Part shown: in pieces, positions 16,596 through 24,079 of the stretch | Numbering within the stretch: the first letter of the stretch is position 1 | Layout of the letters: every line of letters begins with the position of its first letter | Source: Clostridia bacterium | GTDB lineage: Bacteria; Bacillota; Sulfobacillia; SLMV01 | Direction of reading: 5' to 3' | DNA: 47,738 nucleotides | NCBI GenBank assembly: GCA_003551215.1 | Contig: PUMD01000147.1 | Coordinates: forward strand, 1-47,738 | Notes under the pieces: model-generated | Told to the model about the DNA's origin: nothing | What the model saw: only the letters and a program-made list of their open reading frames with translations | The model's database searches: none | Translations under genes and position numbers: made by a program

Positions 16596-16758
16596 TATCT
16601 TCCCCTTCTGGCTTGACGTAAAGCGGTGTTGCCCCGCGCAGATAGTGCCGGAGCATCAAAACAGGCTGGATTGCCAGCATAGGGCCAGTAACCATGATAA
16701 GAATACCACAGCTTCTGCTGCAGTACACAACCGCTGCAGCCCGGAGATCCGACCGCAC
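16561..16758 (-). CDS. Possible 65-residue membrane peptide
   Basis: A short frame with GGGAG a few bases before a GTG, starting 31 bp after the transglutaminase-like gene and overlapping the next gene by 35 bp. It has one hydrophobic segment (GILIMVTGPMLAIQPVLML) followed by a basic then acidic tail. Position and ribosome site support it; the sequence is not recognised. Confidence 0.45.
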   Translation of the reverse strand: MRSDLRAAAVVYCSRSCGILIMVTGPMLAIQPVLMLRHYLRGATPLYVKPEGEDSERSVETRNCW

Positions 16759-16789
16759 GCTCTCCCATGTCGGAGCAGGCGGCGCCGTA

Positions 16790-17428
16790 TTATTGCTCAG
16801 ACCGGCGTTTTCCCCGCTTCTGCTTTCCGAACCATCGGCCGGAACCCAAAAGCAGGCTCAGAAATGGACCCATAGCAAAAAGCAGCTTCCGTCCGGGCGG
16901 CATGTGCTCCCAGAAGGCTTCCCTGAAGGCCTCCCACACATCACGCAGCTGCTCTCTGGGCATCTGCACGCGGGTTCCGGTGTCGTCGCGGATAAGCCAT
17001 GCATATTCACTCTTTTCAATCCCCTCCTCGGGCTTCCCCTCGTAGTCTACCCAGAAATGACTCAACGAGACGGTCTGCGTATAGGGAATGTCATGCAGTT
17101 CAAAGAGCGAAGCCAGTACAACAAACCTTGTCTTGCAATCTCCTGTGCCCTTCCGCACTGCCTCTTCCGCGGTGGGGAAGTACCAGGGCACACCGTAGGT
17201 GTCCCAGTCATACTGGTACGGAAATTCCCGCAGCACAAAACTCTCCATACGCACTGGGTCACCGGGAGTCTCCTGCGCCAGAGGCTCCACTGCCTCAGCC
17301 GACACCGGAGGGTTTGCCACCCGCACCACGCTTACGACCAGGCGGAGGGGGTTAGGGTACAGCACCAATAGGGTCCAGATCAGCAAAAACATCAACTGCT
17401 GCGGCGGGCTCATCTTCAGTTTCCGCAA
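16790..17428 (-). CDS. Membrane-anchored transglutaminase-like protein
   Basis: A 212-residue protein with an N-terminal membrane helix (LMFLLIWTLLVLY), an outside domain and a second hydrophobic segment near the C-terminus followed by a basic tail. The domain has the transglutaminase/protease triad pattern: GTGDCKTRFVVLASL with the cysteine, then SLSHFWVDYEG with the histidine and a later acidic residue. Such proteins act as extracytoplasmic cysteine proteases or cross-linkers. The TTG at 17428 was chosen because GGGAGG lies nine bases upstream; a GTG at 17449 would place the start within that site. First gene of a minus-strand operon. Confidence 0.75.
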   Translation of the reverse strand: MRKLKMSPPQQLMFLLIWTLLVLYPNPLRLVVSVVRVANPPVSAEAVEPLAQETPGDPVRMESFVLREFPYQYDWDTYGVPWYFPTAEEAVRKGTGDCKTRFVVLASLFELHDIPYTQTVSLSHFWVDYEGKPEEGIEKSEYAWLIRDDTGTRVQMPREQLRDVWEAFREAFWEHMPPGRKLLFAMGPFLSLLLGSGRWFGKQKRGKRRSEQ

Positions 17429-17482
17429 GATGCAGGACCTCCCTTCCACAACTATATCCTCTTGTGCTGACTTAATGGAATG

Positions 17483-17510
17483 TTGTCGGATTCGTTCTGT
17501 AATATATAAT
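17483..17510 (+). promoter_or_regulatory. Sigma-A promoter for the CBS-domain gene
   Basis: TTGTCG (17483-17488) and a perfect TATAAT (17505-17510) are 16 bp apart. The implied leader of about 145 nt before the ATG at 17661 contains a small GGGC/GCCC hairpin close to the ribosome site. Confidence 0.7.
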
Positions 17511-17660
17511 GAGAGATGGTCGTCGGCACCGACTAAGCATATTATGCAAATTCATCCGTCCCAAAAACCCCGTGTTGTCAGTCGAAATAGAGACAAAGCA
17601 CAGGACATACAGGTTAATACAGTCGGGCTTTCCGGCCCGTAGAAAGGGGCTGCCCAAGCA

Positions 17661-18116
17661 ATGAATATAGCGTTTTTCCTGATCCCCAAATCAGAGGTCG
17701 CCTGGATAGCCAGCGCCTCGACCGTGCGGCAGGCGCTGGAAAAGATGGAACGTCACCCATACACAGCCGTTCCTCTCCTGGATGATGATGGCTCTTACGC
17801 AGGCACTCTCAGCGAGGGAGACCTGCTCTGGACCATGAAGCGCAGGAATGTTTACTCGCTGAAAGAGCTGGAAAGAATTCCTCTGCAGGACGTCGACAGA
17901 CACTTCGAACATGAGTCCGTGTCCATATACGAGGACATGCAGGCTCTGCTGTCACTGGCGCTGCAGCAGAGTTTCGTTCCAGTAGTAGACGACCAGGGCA
18001 CATTCATAGGAATCGTCACCCGGCAAGCCGTAATTGAGTTTTTCGCAGAAGATTACCTGAAGCAACACCAATTGTCAGATATGTCTTCCGGCGGGGCGCC
18101 AGGTGAGGACAGCTGA
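17661..18116 (+). CDS. CBS-domain protein (CbpB/YkuL-like)
   Basis: A 151-residue protein made almost wholly of two CBS motifs: first around VRQALEKMERHPYTAVPLLDDDGSY, AGTLSEGDLL, second around MQALLSLALQQSFVPVVDDQG, FIGIVTRQAVIEF. Stand-alone CBS pairs bind adenine nucleotides such as AMP or c-di-AMP and regulate partner proteins; CbpB of Bacillus controls (p)ppGpp synthesis, which is a family analogy only. GAAAGGGG lies upstream of the ATG. It has its own promoter and no operon partners. Confidence 0.85.
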   Translation: MNIAFFLIPKSEVAWIASASTVRQALEKMERHPYTAVPLLDDDGSYAGTLSEGDLLWTMKRRNVYSLKELERIPLQDVDRHFEHESVSIYEDMQALLSLALQQSFVPVVDDQGTFIGIVTRQAVIEFFAEDYLKQHQLSDMSSGGAPGEDS

Positions 18117-18208
18117 CCTGCATTCGAATATGAAGTCAGAAGTCAGCCCTCATACCTGGCCGGTACTTGCGATAATGCCCAGATACACTGCCGGTTGGGC
18201 CAGCCATA

Positions 18209-18228
18209 AGGTCACCTCAAGATGACCT
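18209..18228. terminator. Short hairpin between convergent genes
   Basis: AGGTCA at 18209-18214 pairs with TGACCT at 18223-18228 around an 8-base loop, between the CBS gene (+) and the amidohydrolase gene (-). GTTT follows on the plus strand. The stem is short, so termination is uncertain. Confidence 0.35.
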
Positions 18229-18246
18229 GTTTCGCCGGTGCAGTCA

Positions 18247-19233
18247 TCACTGCCTGCCTATTCCGTCCAGCATTTGCACGGCATTTTCCCGCAGGATAGA
18301 GATCTTCTGTCCCGGCAAGAGGTCCATTTCCTCGATCACCTGCAGCGCCTTCTTCATATCCCCTATCTGATGAGGGTAATCTGAGCCGAGAAGGAGCCTT
18401 GTCTCATCCGACCACTGCAGGGCAAAGCGGAGCGCATCAGGATCAAAGTTCACCGTGTCAAGGTACAGCCCCGACAGGTAATGGGACGGGGGCTGCGGAA
18501 TCATATCGCTTATCTCAGGATACACGCGGTAACCTCTGTCCATTCGCTCGGCAACATAGGGCAAAGTGCCGCCAAGGTGAGCCGCTATCAGCTTGAGCCG
18601 CGGGTGCCGCTGCAAAACCCCGGCGAAGACCAGCCGGGCTATGGTGGCAGTGGTATCGAAAAGAAAACCCAAAAGCGGCACCAGACGGAAATCGGCCAGT
18701 GCCCCGTGATCGTCGGGTGAAGTTGGATGAATGAACAGGGGAGCACCAAGCTGCTCTGCAGTCGAAAATATCGGCGAAAAGGCCTGGTGATCCAGCGCCC
18801 GGCCCTGCACGTTGGTAAACAGTACTCCTCCGTGCAGCCCAAGCTGTCCCACAGCGTAGCGCAGCTCCTCGGCTGCCTTCTCGGGACTCTGCAGTGGAAG
18901 AGCGGCGAAGGCGAAAAACTGCTTGTGTCTGCCGCAGATCTCTGCGAAGTCCTCGTTCACCGCCCGGGCCAGCTCTATTCCTGCCGCTGGTTCTTCTATA
19001 TGAACTCCCGGCGTGGTCAGAGAAAGAATTTGAGATTCCATCCCCACCTTCTGCATATCCTCGATGCGTGCATCAAGATCCCGGTGGCCGGGCACCAGGA
19101 TGTTGTAGTCGCCTGCGTAGTGCAGGATGGGGTCCGAGCCGCTGCTCACATCAAGACCGGCTGTGTATCTTCCCGTCTGCAGGGCCTTCAGGTACGCCTC
19201 TGGATAGAAGTGATTATGCACGTCTATACTCAT
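18247..19233 (-). CDS. Amidohydrolase 2 family (ACMSD-like decarboxylase/hydrolase)
   Basis: A 328-residue TIM-barrel metal enzyme. The metal motif DVHNHFYPEAY is at the N-terminus, followed by a metal-ligand histidine in LFIHPTSPDD, the catalytic-type histidine in IAAHLGGTLPY and the final aspartate in LLLGSDYPH. This pattern fits the ACMSD / gamma-resorcylate decarboxylase group, which decarboxylates or hydrates aromatic or amino-muconate acids. The ATG at 19233 has AAAGGGAGG six bases upstream. Substrate unknown; it stands alone between the CBS gene and the TrmB gene. Confidence 0.88.
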   Translation of the reverse strand: MSIDVHNHFYPEAYLKALQTGRYTAGLDVSSGSDPILHYAGDYNILVPGHRDLDARIEDMQKVGMESQILSLTTPGVHIEEPAAGIELARAVNEDFAEICGRHKQFFAFAALPLQSPEKAAEELRYAVGQLGLHGGVLFTNVQGRALDHQAFSPIFSTAEQLGAPLFIHPTSPDDHGALADFRLVPLLGFLFDTTATIARLVFAGVLQRHPRLKLIAAHLGGTLPYVAERMDRGYRVYPEISDMIPQPPSHYLSGLYLDTVNFDPDALRFALQWSDETRLLLGSDYPHQIGDMKKALQVIEEMDLLPGQKISILRENAVQMLDGIGRQ

Positions 19234-19535
19234 GGGTTGCCTCCCTTTCAGATCGCATCGCAAAGCTTCCGCTGCTCACACTTACCCATTTTTCTTCGTC
19301 GCTTGGCGCAGTGGTACCTGCCTGCTTCCGACAATCTCCCCGTCTGCTGCAGTCTGCAGAAAACTACCAGCCCTGCCCCTGCCGGTCATTGTGAGCAAAA
19401 ACTCTCCGACGCCAACCCACCTGCAGGCACTCCGCTGCTGAGCAAAAGGGTCAGAAAACTGAGCCCACAGAGCCGAACTTTGCGACGGGACGACTTATCG
19501 CCAGGTGAAGACAGGTCTGCTGGTCCTATAGGAGC
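19234..19535. other. Gene-free stretch
   Basis: About 300 bp between the amidohydrolase start and the TrmB stop, both minus-strand. No gene or convincing promoter was recognised. Confidence 0.5.
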
Positions 19536-20402
19536 TCATCTGGGCTCACCTGGGGTGTCTTCGCCGCCGAAGGCCGCGGCCTGCTGGACTCTGCGCAGCA
19601 CCTTCTGCGCACCCTCATCAAGAAGGCTCCACGCATCCTGTGAACCCAGAGCGGCAAGAAACTCCATCGCCGTAATATCGTGAGCCACCGTCTGAGCGAT
19701 AAGAAAGGCAAGACCCCTGTTGCGGGCACAAAGCGCAACCTCTCCCGCAGACCTGAACTGCCCCAGGACTACCTCGGTGTTGTCCACTGATACAAGAAGC
19801 CACCGCCCGATGGTCTCCACCTGCCGGTGCTGCATGGGGGTTACAGTGTGGTAGAAAATATCCTCATCGTCCTGTCTCCCGAATCCATCTCGGGCATCAT
19901 CGTATACCAAAGAAAAAGCTGTAACGCCGCGCCCCCGGGCCTCATCAACCAGGCTTCTCAGCTGGGAGAATTCTTCTGGCCATGCGGACAGAAATACCGT
20001 ATGCTGGGCTGATGCGAGCAGATCCCTGATTCTGGCCATTATCATCTCCCCGCCAGTCAGCGCAAAGAAGCTGTGCTCATCGTCACCTTCCGGCAGGTCC
20101 TGCAGCCTGCGCTGAAGGCGGTCCAGCCGGGATAAAGTATCCTCACGGTGACTCTGAATGAGGGCCTGGTGAGGTATGGGGCGATACAGGGTGGTCTCGT
20201 CGACGGACATGGCCAGCACCACCCCCTCCGCCTCCAGTCCTTCCAGCACCTCATAAACTTTCGAACGCGGCACTCCCGACTGTTTGCTCACTTCATAACC
20301 TGATACCTCAGGTTTTCGCAGCAGGGCCAGATAAACCCGCGCCTCATACTCTGAGTATCCCAGTTGCATCAGGTCCTCGATCATCGGCTGTAAGTCTGCC
20401 AT
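19536..20402 (-). CDS. TrmB-family transcriptional regulator
   Basis: A 288-residue regulator. An N-terminal winged helix-turn-helix (residues 10-65: LGYSEYEARVYLALL, SGYEVSKQSGVPRSKVYEVLEGLE) is followed by a PLD-like effector domain (from about residue 110: SFFALTGGEMIMARIRDLL, VFLSAWPEEF). TrmB proteins sense sugars or other small molecules and repress or activate adjacent operons. GGGAGG lies 8 bases before the ATG. It follows the CocE-type hydrolase gene by 18 bp in the same direction and probably controls that operon, including itself. Confidence 0.92.
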   Translation of the reverse strand: MADLQPMIEDLMQLGYSEYEARVYLALLRKPEVSGYEVSKQSGVPRSKVYEVLEGLEAEGVVLAMSVDETTLYRPIPHQALIQSHREDTLSRLDRLQRRLQDLPEGDDEHSFFALTGGEMIMARIRDLLASAQHTVFLSAWPEEFSQLRSLVDEARGRGVTAFSLVYDDARDGFGRQDDEDIFYHTVTPMQHRQVETIGRWLLVSVDNTEVVLGQFRSAGEVALCARNRGLAFLIAQTVAHDITAMEFLAALGSQDAWSLLDEGAQKVLRRVQQAAAFGGEDTPGEPR

Positions 20403-20420
20403 ATATGGATGCCTCCCACA

Positions 20421-22034
20421 TCATTTTACCACACGCAGATGCAGCCGCGATGCCTCGCCCGGACCCCAGTAAACCTTCTGCCTGGCTTTTGTGGGCCGGT
20501 CAGCGCTGAGGCTGTTGAGGTTGCGGTCCCATTTCGGAAAGCTGCTGCCCGAGATCTCCACCCCAAGGCGATGACCACAGTTGAAGGTATGACCGGCTGA
20601 CCACATGTCGATGCAGAAGCGGTGCACCTGGCCGGGCTTCAGCGGAGTACTGATGGAGGGGTCCTCCCTCAGGTGCCCGCGGACGATCCCATCGCAGATA
20701 AGGCGGGCTGTGCCATCTGGATGAATGTCGAGCAGCTTGACGACAAAGTCGGTGGTCTCGGCGTCCGTGCAGGCAAAAAGTTCGCAGGATACCGGACCGG
20801 CTATGGTCATCGGCTCCGACACAGGGTCCGATGCAAATACCAACAGGTCATCGCGGTCGTGCAGCTCCGACTGGTCAGCCGGGCCGGGGTTCAGCTCAGC
20901 TGCGGGAAACTCCCATACCGCTCCTCCCCGGGTGGGAGGAGGATTTTGTGGATCATAAGTGTACGAGCCGCAGCCGCCAACAGGGGGCATATCCCAGCTC
21001 AGCGAACCATCAGCCAGATAGATCTCTTTCTGCTGGACATCAGATACAGGCCAGCTGCGGTCGCTGAGCCACCTGTTTTCTCCGGTAATGAAGACGGCGA
21101 CCGGCTTCTGATCGCAGGTCAGATCTGCTGAGGGCTCTGCTCCCTTGAGCCATCGGTCAAACCAGCTGATAATACGTTTGGGGACACCTGGCCTTGACTC
21201 AGGTCCGAAGTTCACACCGGATAGTTCTTCAGGGCCCGACAGGACTCCATTGTGGCTCCACGGGCCGATGATCAGATGCTGCGGGCTGCACGCCCGTTCG
21301 GCGAAATGACGGTACAGCGCGAGAGTCTCCCCCAGGCAGAGATCGTACCAGCCGCTTATATGCAGTATGGGGACGTCGATGTCGTCCAGCAGATCCGAAA
21401 CATCATGCTGCTGCCATCTATCGTGCCGAAGATCTGACTCCATCCAGCCGCGCCACAGTTGATTGTCAAAGCCCGCGGCCCCAGCGGCCTCACAGAGCGG
21501 AAGCGTGCGGTACACCCCGTCCCAGTCAATATCCTGCAGGCTGGGTTGAGGTGAATAGGAGGTTATAATCGACCACGGCAGCATGTGGTGCAGCACCAGT
21601 GCTCCGCCCCGGTGAGAAATCCTGTAGGTATCGGCAAAACCACCGATATTCAAAAGAACCCTGATGTGTCCGGGCCGTTTGGCGGCACAGATCAATCCCA
21701 CCGTGGACAGATAAGAAATTCCCACTACTCCCATACCGCAATCCGGATCGTACCAAGGCTGTCCGGATACCCAGTCGATAGTCTCCGGCGCGTCGCTTTG
21801 TTCCTGCTTTATGGGATGGTATTCGCCGGCGGAGTCGTAACGGCCGCGCACATCCTGCACCAAAACTGCGTAGCCGCTTTGCACCAGTATGTCGGCAAGA
21901 ACCTGCAGGTTGCCTTTTCCGTAAGGGGTCATCATCAGAAGCACCGGATATCTACCCTCTGCCGACGGCAGGTAAACATCGGTGGCCAGCTCGATTCCGT
22001 CGCTCATCCTGACTCGAAAACTCCTTCTTACCAT
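20421..22034 (-). CDS. CocE/NonD-type serine hydrolase (X-Pro dipeptidyl-peptidase S15 family)
   Basis: A 537-residue alpha/beta hydrolase with a C-terminal jelly-roll domain. The nucleophile is Ser107 in GVVGISYLST, a histidine in IIGPWSHNGVL fits the catalytic His, and the N-terminus (MSDGIELATDVYLP) and PLMMTPYGKG-like region are typical of CocE. The C-terminal domain carries AGPVSCELFACTDAETTDFVVKL and the LGVEISGSSFPKWDRN signature. Members cleave ester or amide bonds, including X-Pro peptides, cocaine and glutaryl-amides. The ATG at 22034 has AGGGG upstream; an open frame extends further but lacks a ribosome site. Cotranscribed with TrmB; repeats sit at its promoter. Confidence 0.9.
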   Translation of the reverse strand: MVRRSFRVRMSDGIELATDVYLPSAEGRYPVLLMMTPYGKGNLQVLADILVQSGYAVLVQDVRGRYDSAGEYHPIKQEQSDAPETIDWVSGQPWYDPDCGMGVVGISYLSTVGLICAAKRPGHIRVLLNIGGFADTYRISHRGGALVLHHMLPWSIITSYSPQPSLQDIDWDGVYRTLPLCEAAGAAGFDNQLWRGWMESDLRHDRWQQHDVSDLLDDIDVPILHISGWYDLCLGETLALYRHFAERACSPQHLIIGPWSHNGVLSGPEELSGVNFGPESRPGVPKRIISWFDRWLKGAEPSADLTCDQKPVAVFITGENRWLSDRSWPVSDVQQKEIYLADGSLSWDMPPVGGCGSYTYDPQNPPPTRGGAVWEFPAAELNPGPADQSELHDRDDLLVFASDPVSEPMTIAGPVSCELFACTDAETTDFVVKLLDIHPDGTARLICDGIVRGHLREDPSISTPLKPGQVHRFCIDMWSAGHTFNCGHRLGVEISGSSFPKWDRNLNSLSADRPTKARQKVYWGPGEASRLHLRVVK

Positions 22035-22070
22035 TTCGCCTACCCCTCTCTGACGGCAACCCAACGCGAA

Positions 22071-22096
22071 ATAGTGGTTACCGTAGTGGTTACTAT
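22071..22096. promoter_or_regulatory. Candidate operator: two 12-bp-spaced direct repeats with palindromic ends
   Basis: TAGTGGTTAC occurs twice, at 22072-22081 and 22084-22093, in the same orientation with a 12-bp period. The outer ends ATAGT and ACTAT are also inverted with respect to each other. The site lies directly downstream of the -10 box of the CocE promoter, where a repressor would block the start. Confidence 0.6.
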
Positions 22097-22098
22097 GT

Positions 22099-22129
22099 AT
22101 TGTACGACCGCATAGCCCACCTCTGTCAA
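22099..22129 (-). promoter_or_regulatory. Promoter of the CocE-TrmB operon
   Basis: On the minus strand TTGACA (22129-22124) and TACAAT (22104-22099) are separated by 19 bp, longer than the optimum of 17. The long spacer suggests a regulated promoter. The repeats at 22071-22096 overlap the expected start. Confidence 0.6.
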
Positions 22130-22169
22130 GAGGGTGAGCAGATTGCCGGTGCAGCAGTCCCGGCGAGGT

Positions 22170-22182
22170 ATTGGCCGCCAAT
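22170..22182. repeat. 13-bp palindrome in the divergent intergenic region
   Basis: ATTGGC-C-GCCAAT is a perfect palindrome 69 bp upstream of the lysine-dehydrogenase-like start. It may be an operator for that gene. Confidence 0.4.
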
Positions 22183-22250
22183 CTGGTGTAATATTGGGCC
22201 TCGCATGTTATGATCAGGGTGCGCTAAACTCTTGAAAGGTGGTATAGTCC

Positions 22251-23435
22251 GTGAAGATTCTGATTCTGGGAGGCTCTGGAATACAGGGCTCAGCATCCGC
22301 CTGGGACCTGCTCCAGATGCAGCCCGATGCACAGATTATACTGGCAGACACAGACGAAGAGGCTTTGGAAAAGAAGGCCCGGTGGCTCGGCAGCAGCAGG
22401 GTTGCAACCCGGGTAGTCGACGCACGGGACAAAACCCAACTGTCGCGACTCATCACACAGCAAGACTGCCAGCTGGTAATCAGTTCAGTTCCCTGGACCG
22501 TAACCCTGCCCCCTGTTGAGGCGGCCATCGATGCCGGAGTTCACTTCATCGACTACGGCCTGTATCAAAACCGCGAATTCGATAAGCGACTGTCTGAATT
22601 CGATGAGAAGGCCAGAGAGGCGCAGGTGACGATAATACCCAGCTGCGGTGTCGCGCCCGGGCTCACCAACATGCTGGCCGCATACGGTGCCGCCCAGCTG
22701 GACCGGGTGAACAAGGTACATATCTACGTGGGTGGAATTCCGGAAAAGCCCACCCCTCCCCTCGATTACAAGGCGGTCTGGAGCCTCGAGGGCGTATGGA
22801 CGCAGTTTTTCGAGGAATGCCGCATCGTTCAGGACGGAGAATTTACCACCGTCGACGCCGGCTCCGGGCTGGAGAAGCTGCAGTTCGAGGACATAGGAGA
22901 GCTGGAGGCAGCCTTCACCGACGGGCTGGGTACTCTTCTGCACATGTACAAAGATCCCGTCTTTGAAGGAGTCGAGGAGGTCTTCGAAAAAACCATCAGG
23001 TACCCCGGTCATTATGATAAGGTCATGCTGCTCAAAGACTGCGGCCTGCTCGATACGGAACCGGTAACGGTAGATGGAAAAGAGGTTTCACCGCGGGCTG
23101 TGCTCACCGCACTGCTTGACGACAAGCTGAGGCTGGACAAAGAGGAACGTGACATGACCGTGCTTCGCGTTCGCGTAAGCGGTACACAGGACGGAAAAAC
23201 AAGGTCCCACATATACGACATGGTCGACTACCGCGACCTGGATTCGGGAATCCTGAGCATGGGAAGAACCACCGGATATACCGGTTCCATCCTGGCTCCC
23301 CTGGTCTGCGAAGGAAAGATCGGACACAGGGGCGTGGTGATGCCGGAAAAACTGGGCGCCGAAAGAGACCTGTTTGAAAAGATGCTCGATGAATACGCCA
23401 AACGCGACATAACCATCAAAAGCAAAACCCAGTAA
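22251..23435 (+). CDS. L-lysine 6-dehydrogenase-like (saccharopine dehydrogenase family)
   Basis: A 394-residue NAD(P)-dependent enzyme. The N-terminal Rossmann motif is LILGGSGIQGSASAWDLL. Mid-protein features match L-lysine 6-dehydrogenase: VTIIPSCGVAPGLTNMLAAYGA, a QLDRVNKVHIYVGGIPEKP segment, SLEG, and TIRYPGHYDKVMLL. That enzyme oxidises lysine to 2-aminoadipate 6-semialdehyde; a related amino acid as substrate is possible. The GTG start has AAAGGTGG nine bases upstream. The gene is divergent from the CocE-TrmB operon and may share its control. A strong hairpin follows. Confidence 0.85.
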   Translation: MKILILGGSGIQGSASAWDLLQMQPDAQIILADTDEEALEKKARWLGSSRVATRVVDARDKTQLSRLITQQDCQLVISSVPWTVTLPPVEAAIDAGVHFIDYGLYQNREFDKRLSEFDEKAREAQVTIIPSCGVAPGLTNMLAAYGAAQLDRVNKVHIYVGGIPEKPTPPLDYKAVWSLEGVWTQFFEECRIVQDGEFTTVDAGSGLEKLQFEDIGELEAAFTDGLGTLLHMYKDPVFEGVEEVFEKTIRYPGHYDKVMLLKDCGLLDTEPVTVDGKEVSPRAVLTALLDDKLRLDKEERDMTVLRVRVSGTQDGKTRSHIYDMVDYRDLDSGILSMGRTTGYTGSILAPLVCEGKIGHRGVVMPEKLGAERDLFEKMLDEYAKRDITIKSKTQ

Positions 23436-23440
23436 ACAGA

Positions 23441-23480
23441 GCAGGGGCCGGCCCTGGCACCTGCACCGGTCGGCCCCTGC
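23441..23480 (+). terminator. Hairpin behind the lysine-dehydrogenase-like gene
   Basis: GCAGGGGCCG (23441-23450) pairs perfectly with CGGCCCCTGC (23471-23480), extendable to 13 bp. It begins 6 bp after the stop codon. No T-run follows, so it may act as an RNA stabiliser or a weak terminator. Confidence 0.6.
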
Positions 23481-23548
23481 AGACAAACAGCTCGTTTTCA
23501 TGATATAGCGGGAAGAAGCTGTCATGTGCAACCCGGTCGGGAACCGCT

Positions 23549-23845
23549 TTACCTCACAGCAGCAGAGGATCCGGCTGCACCATCCAGCGCACCGTCGCAG
23601 TGTCTGGCTCCGCAGCAGAAATCGAGCCCGCCACCGTACCCTATTGGGACTCTATCTTCAGCAAGTCTGACATCCTCGCCGCCAAAAATCCCGGTTGGAT
23701 GCTGTCTGTACGGCAGATTGCAGCGGCACTTCATCAATCCGCGCAGAACCCCGGGTCCCGGGCATTCCTGACCACTACATCCCGCCAGGACATCGCGCAG
23801 GTTCTCCCTCTCCTCCGAAGGCAGGATCTTCTTTTGTCGGTTCAT
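23549..23845 (-). CDS. Doubtful cysteine-rich ORF
   Basis: A frame of about 98 residues with grouped cysteines (GCSGQECPG, LMKCRCN, LDFCCGARHC). It is not recognised and the ATG lacks a good ribosome site. It lies in a 640 bp interval (23436-24079) between two convergent genes that otherwise holds only the hairpin above and no recognisable gene. The clustered CxxC-like pairs are the sole reason to list it. Confidence 0.25.
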   Translation of the reverse strand: MNRQKKILPSEERENLRDVLAGCSGQECPGPGVLRGLMKCRCNLPYRQHPTGIFGGEDVRLAEDRVPIGYGGGLDFCCGARHCDGALDGAAGSSAAVR

Positions 23846-24079
23846 CCCCAAACCTGGCGCATTCGGGCTCCCACCGGTACCTGATGAGCTTGCCCAGCTT
23901 TACTGCAGGATGTCTCGAGAGCCTGCCTGCCCAGGACACATCACCGCGCGCAGACGGGAGGCCCAAATGGCCCACACCGCCTGCTTCTGTCTTGTCACCT
24001 CATTCACCTCATTCAAATCGAGGGACTGGGCCGCTTCAGGCGGCATACCAGCCCCATCGCTTCAGCGGATGCTCGGGCT

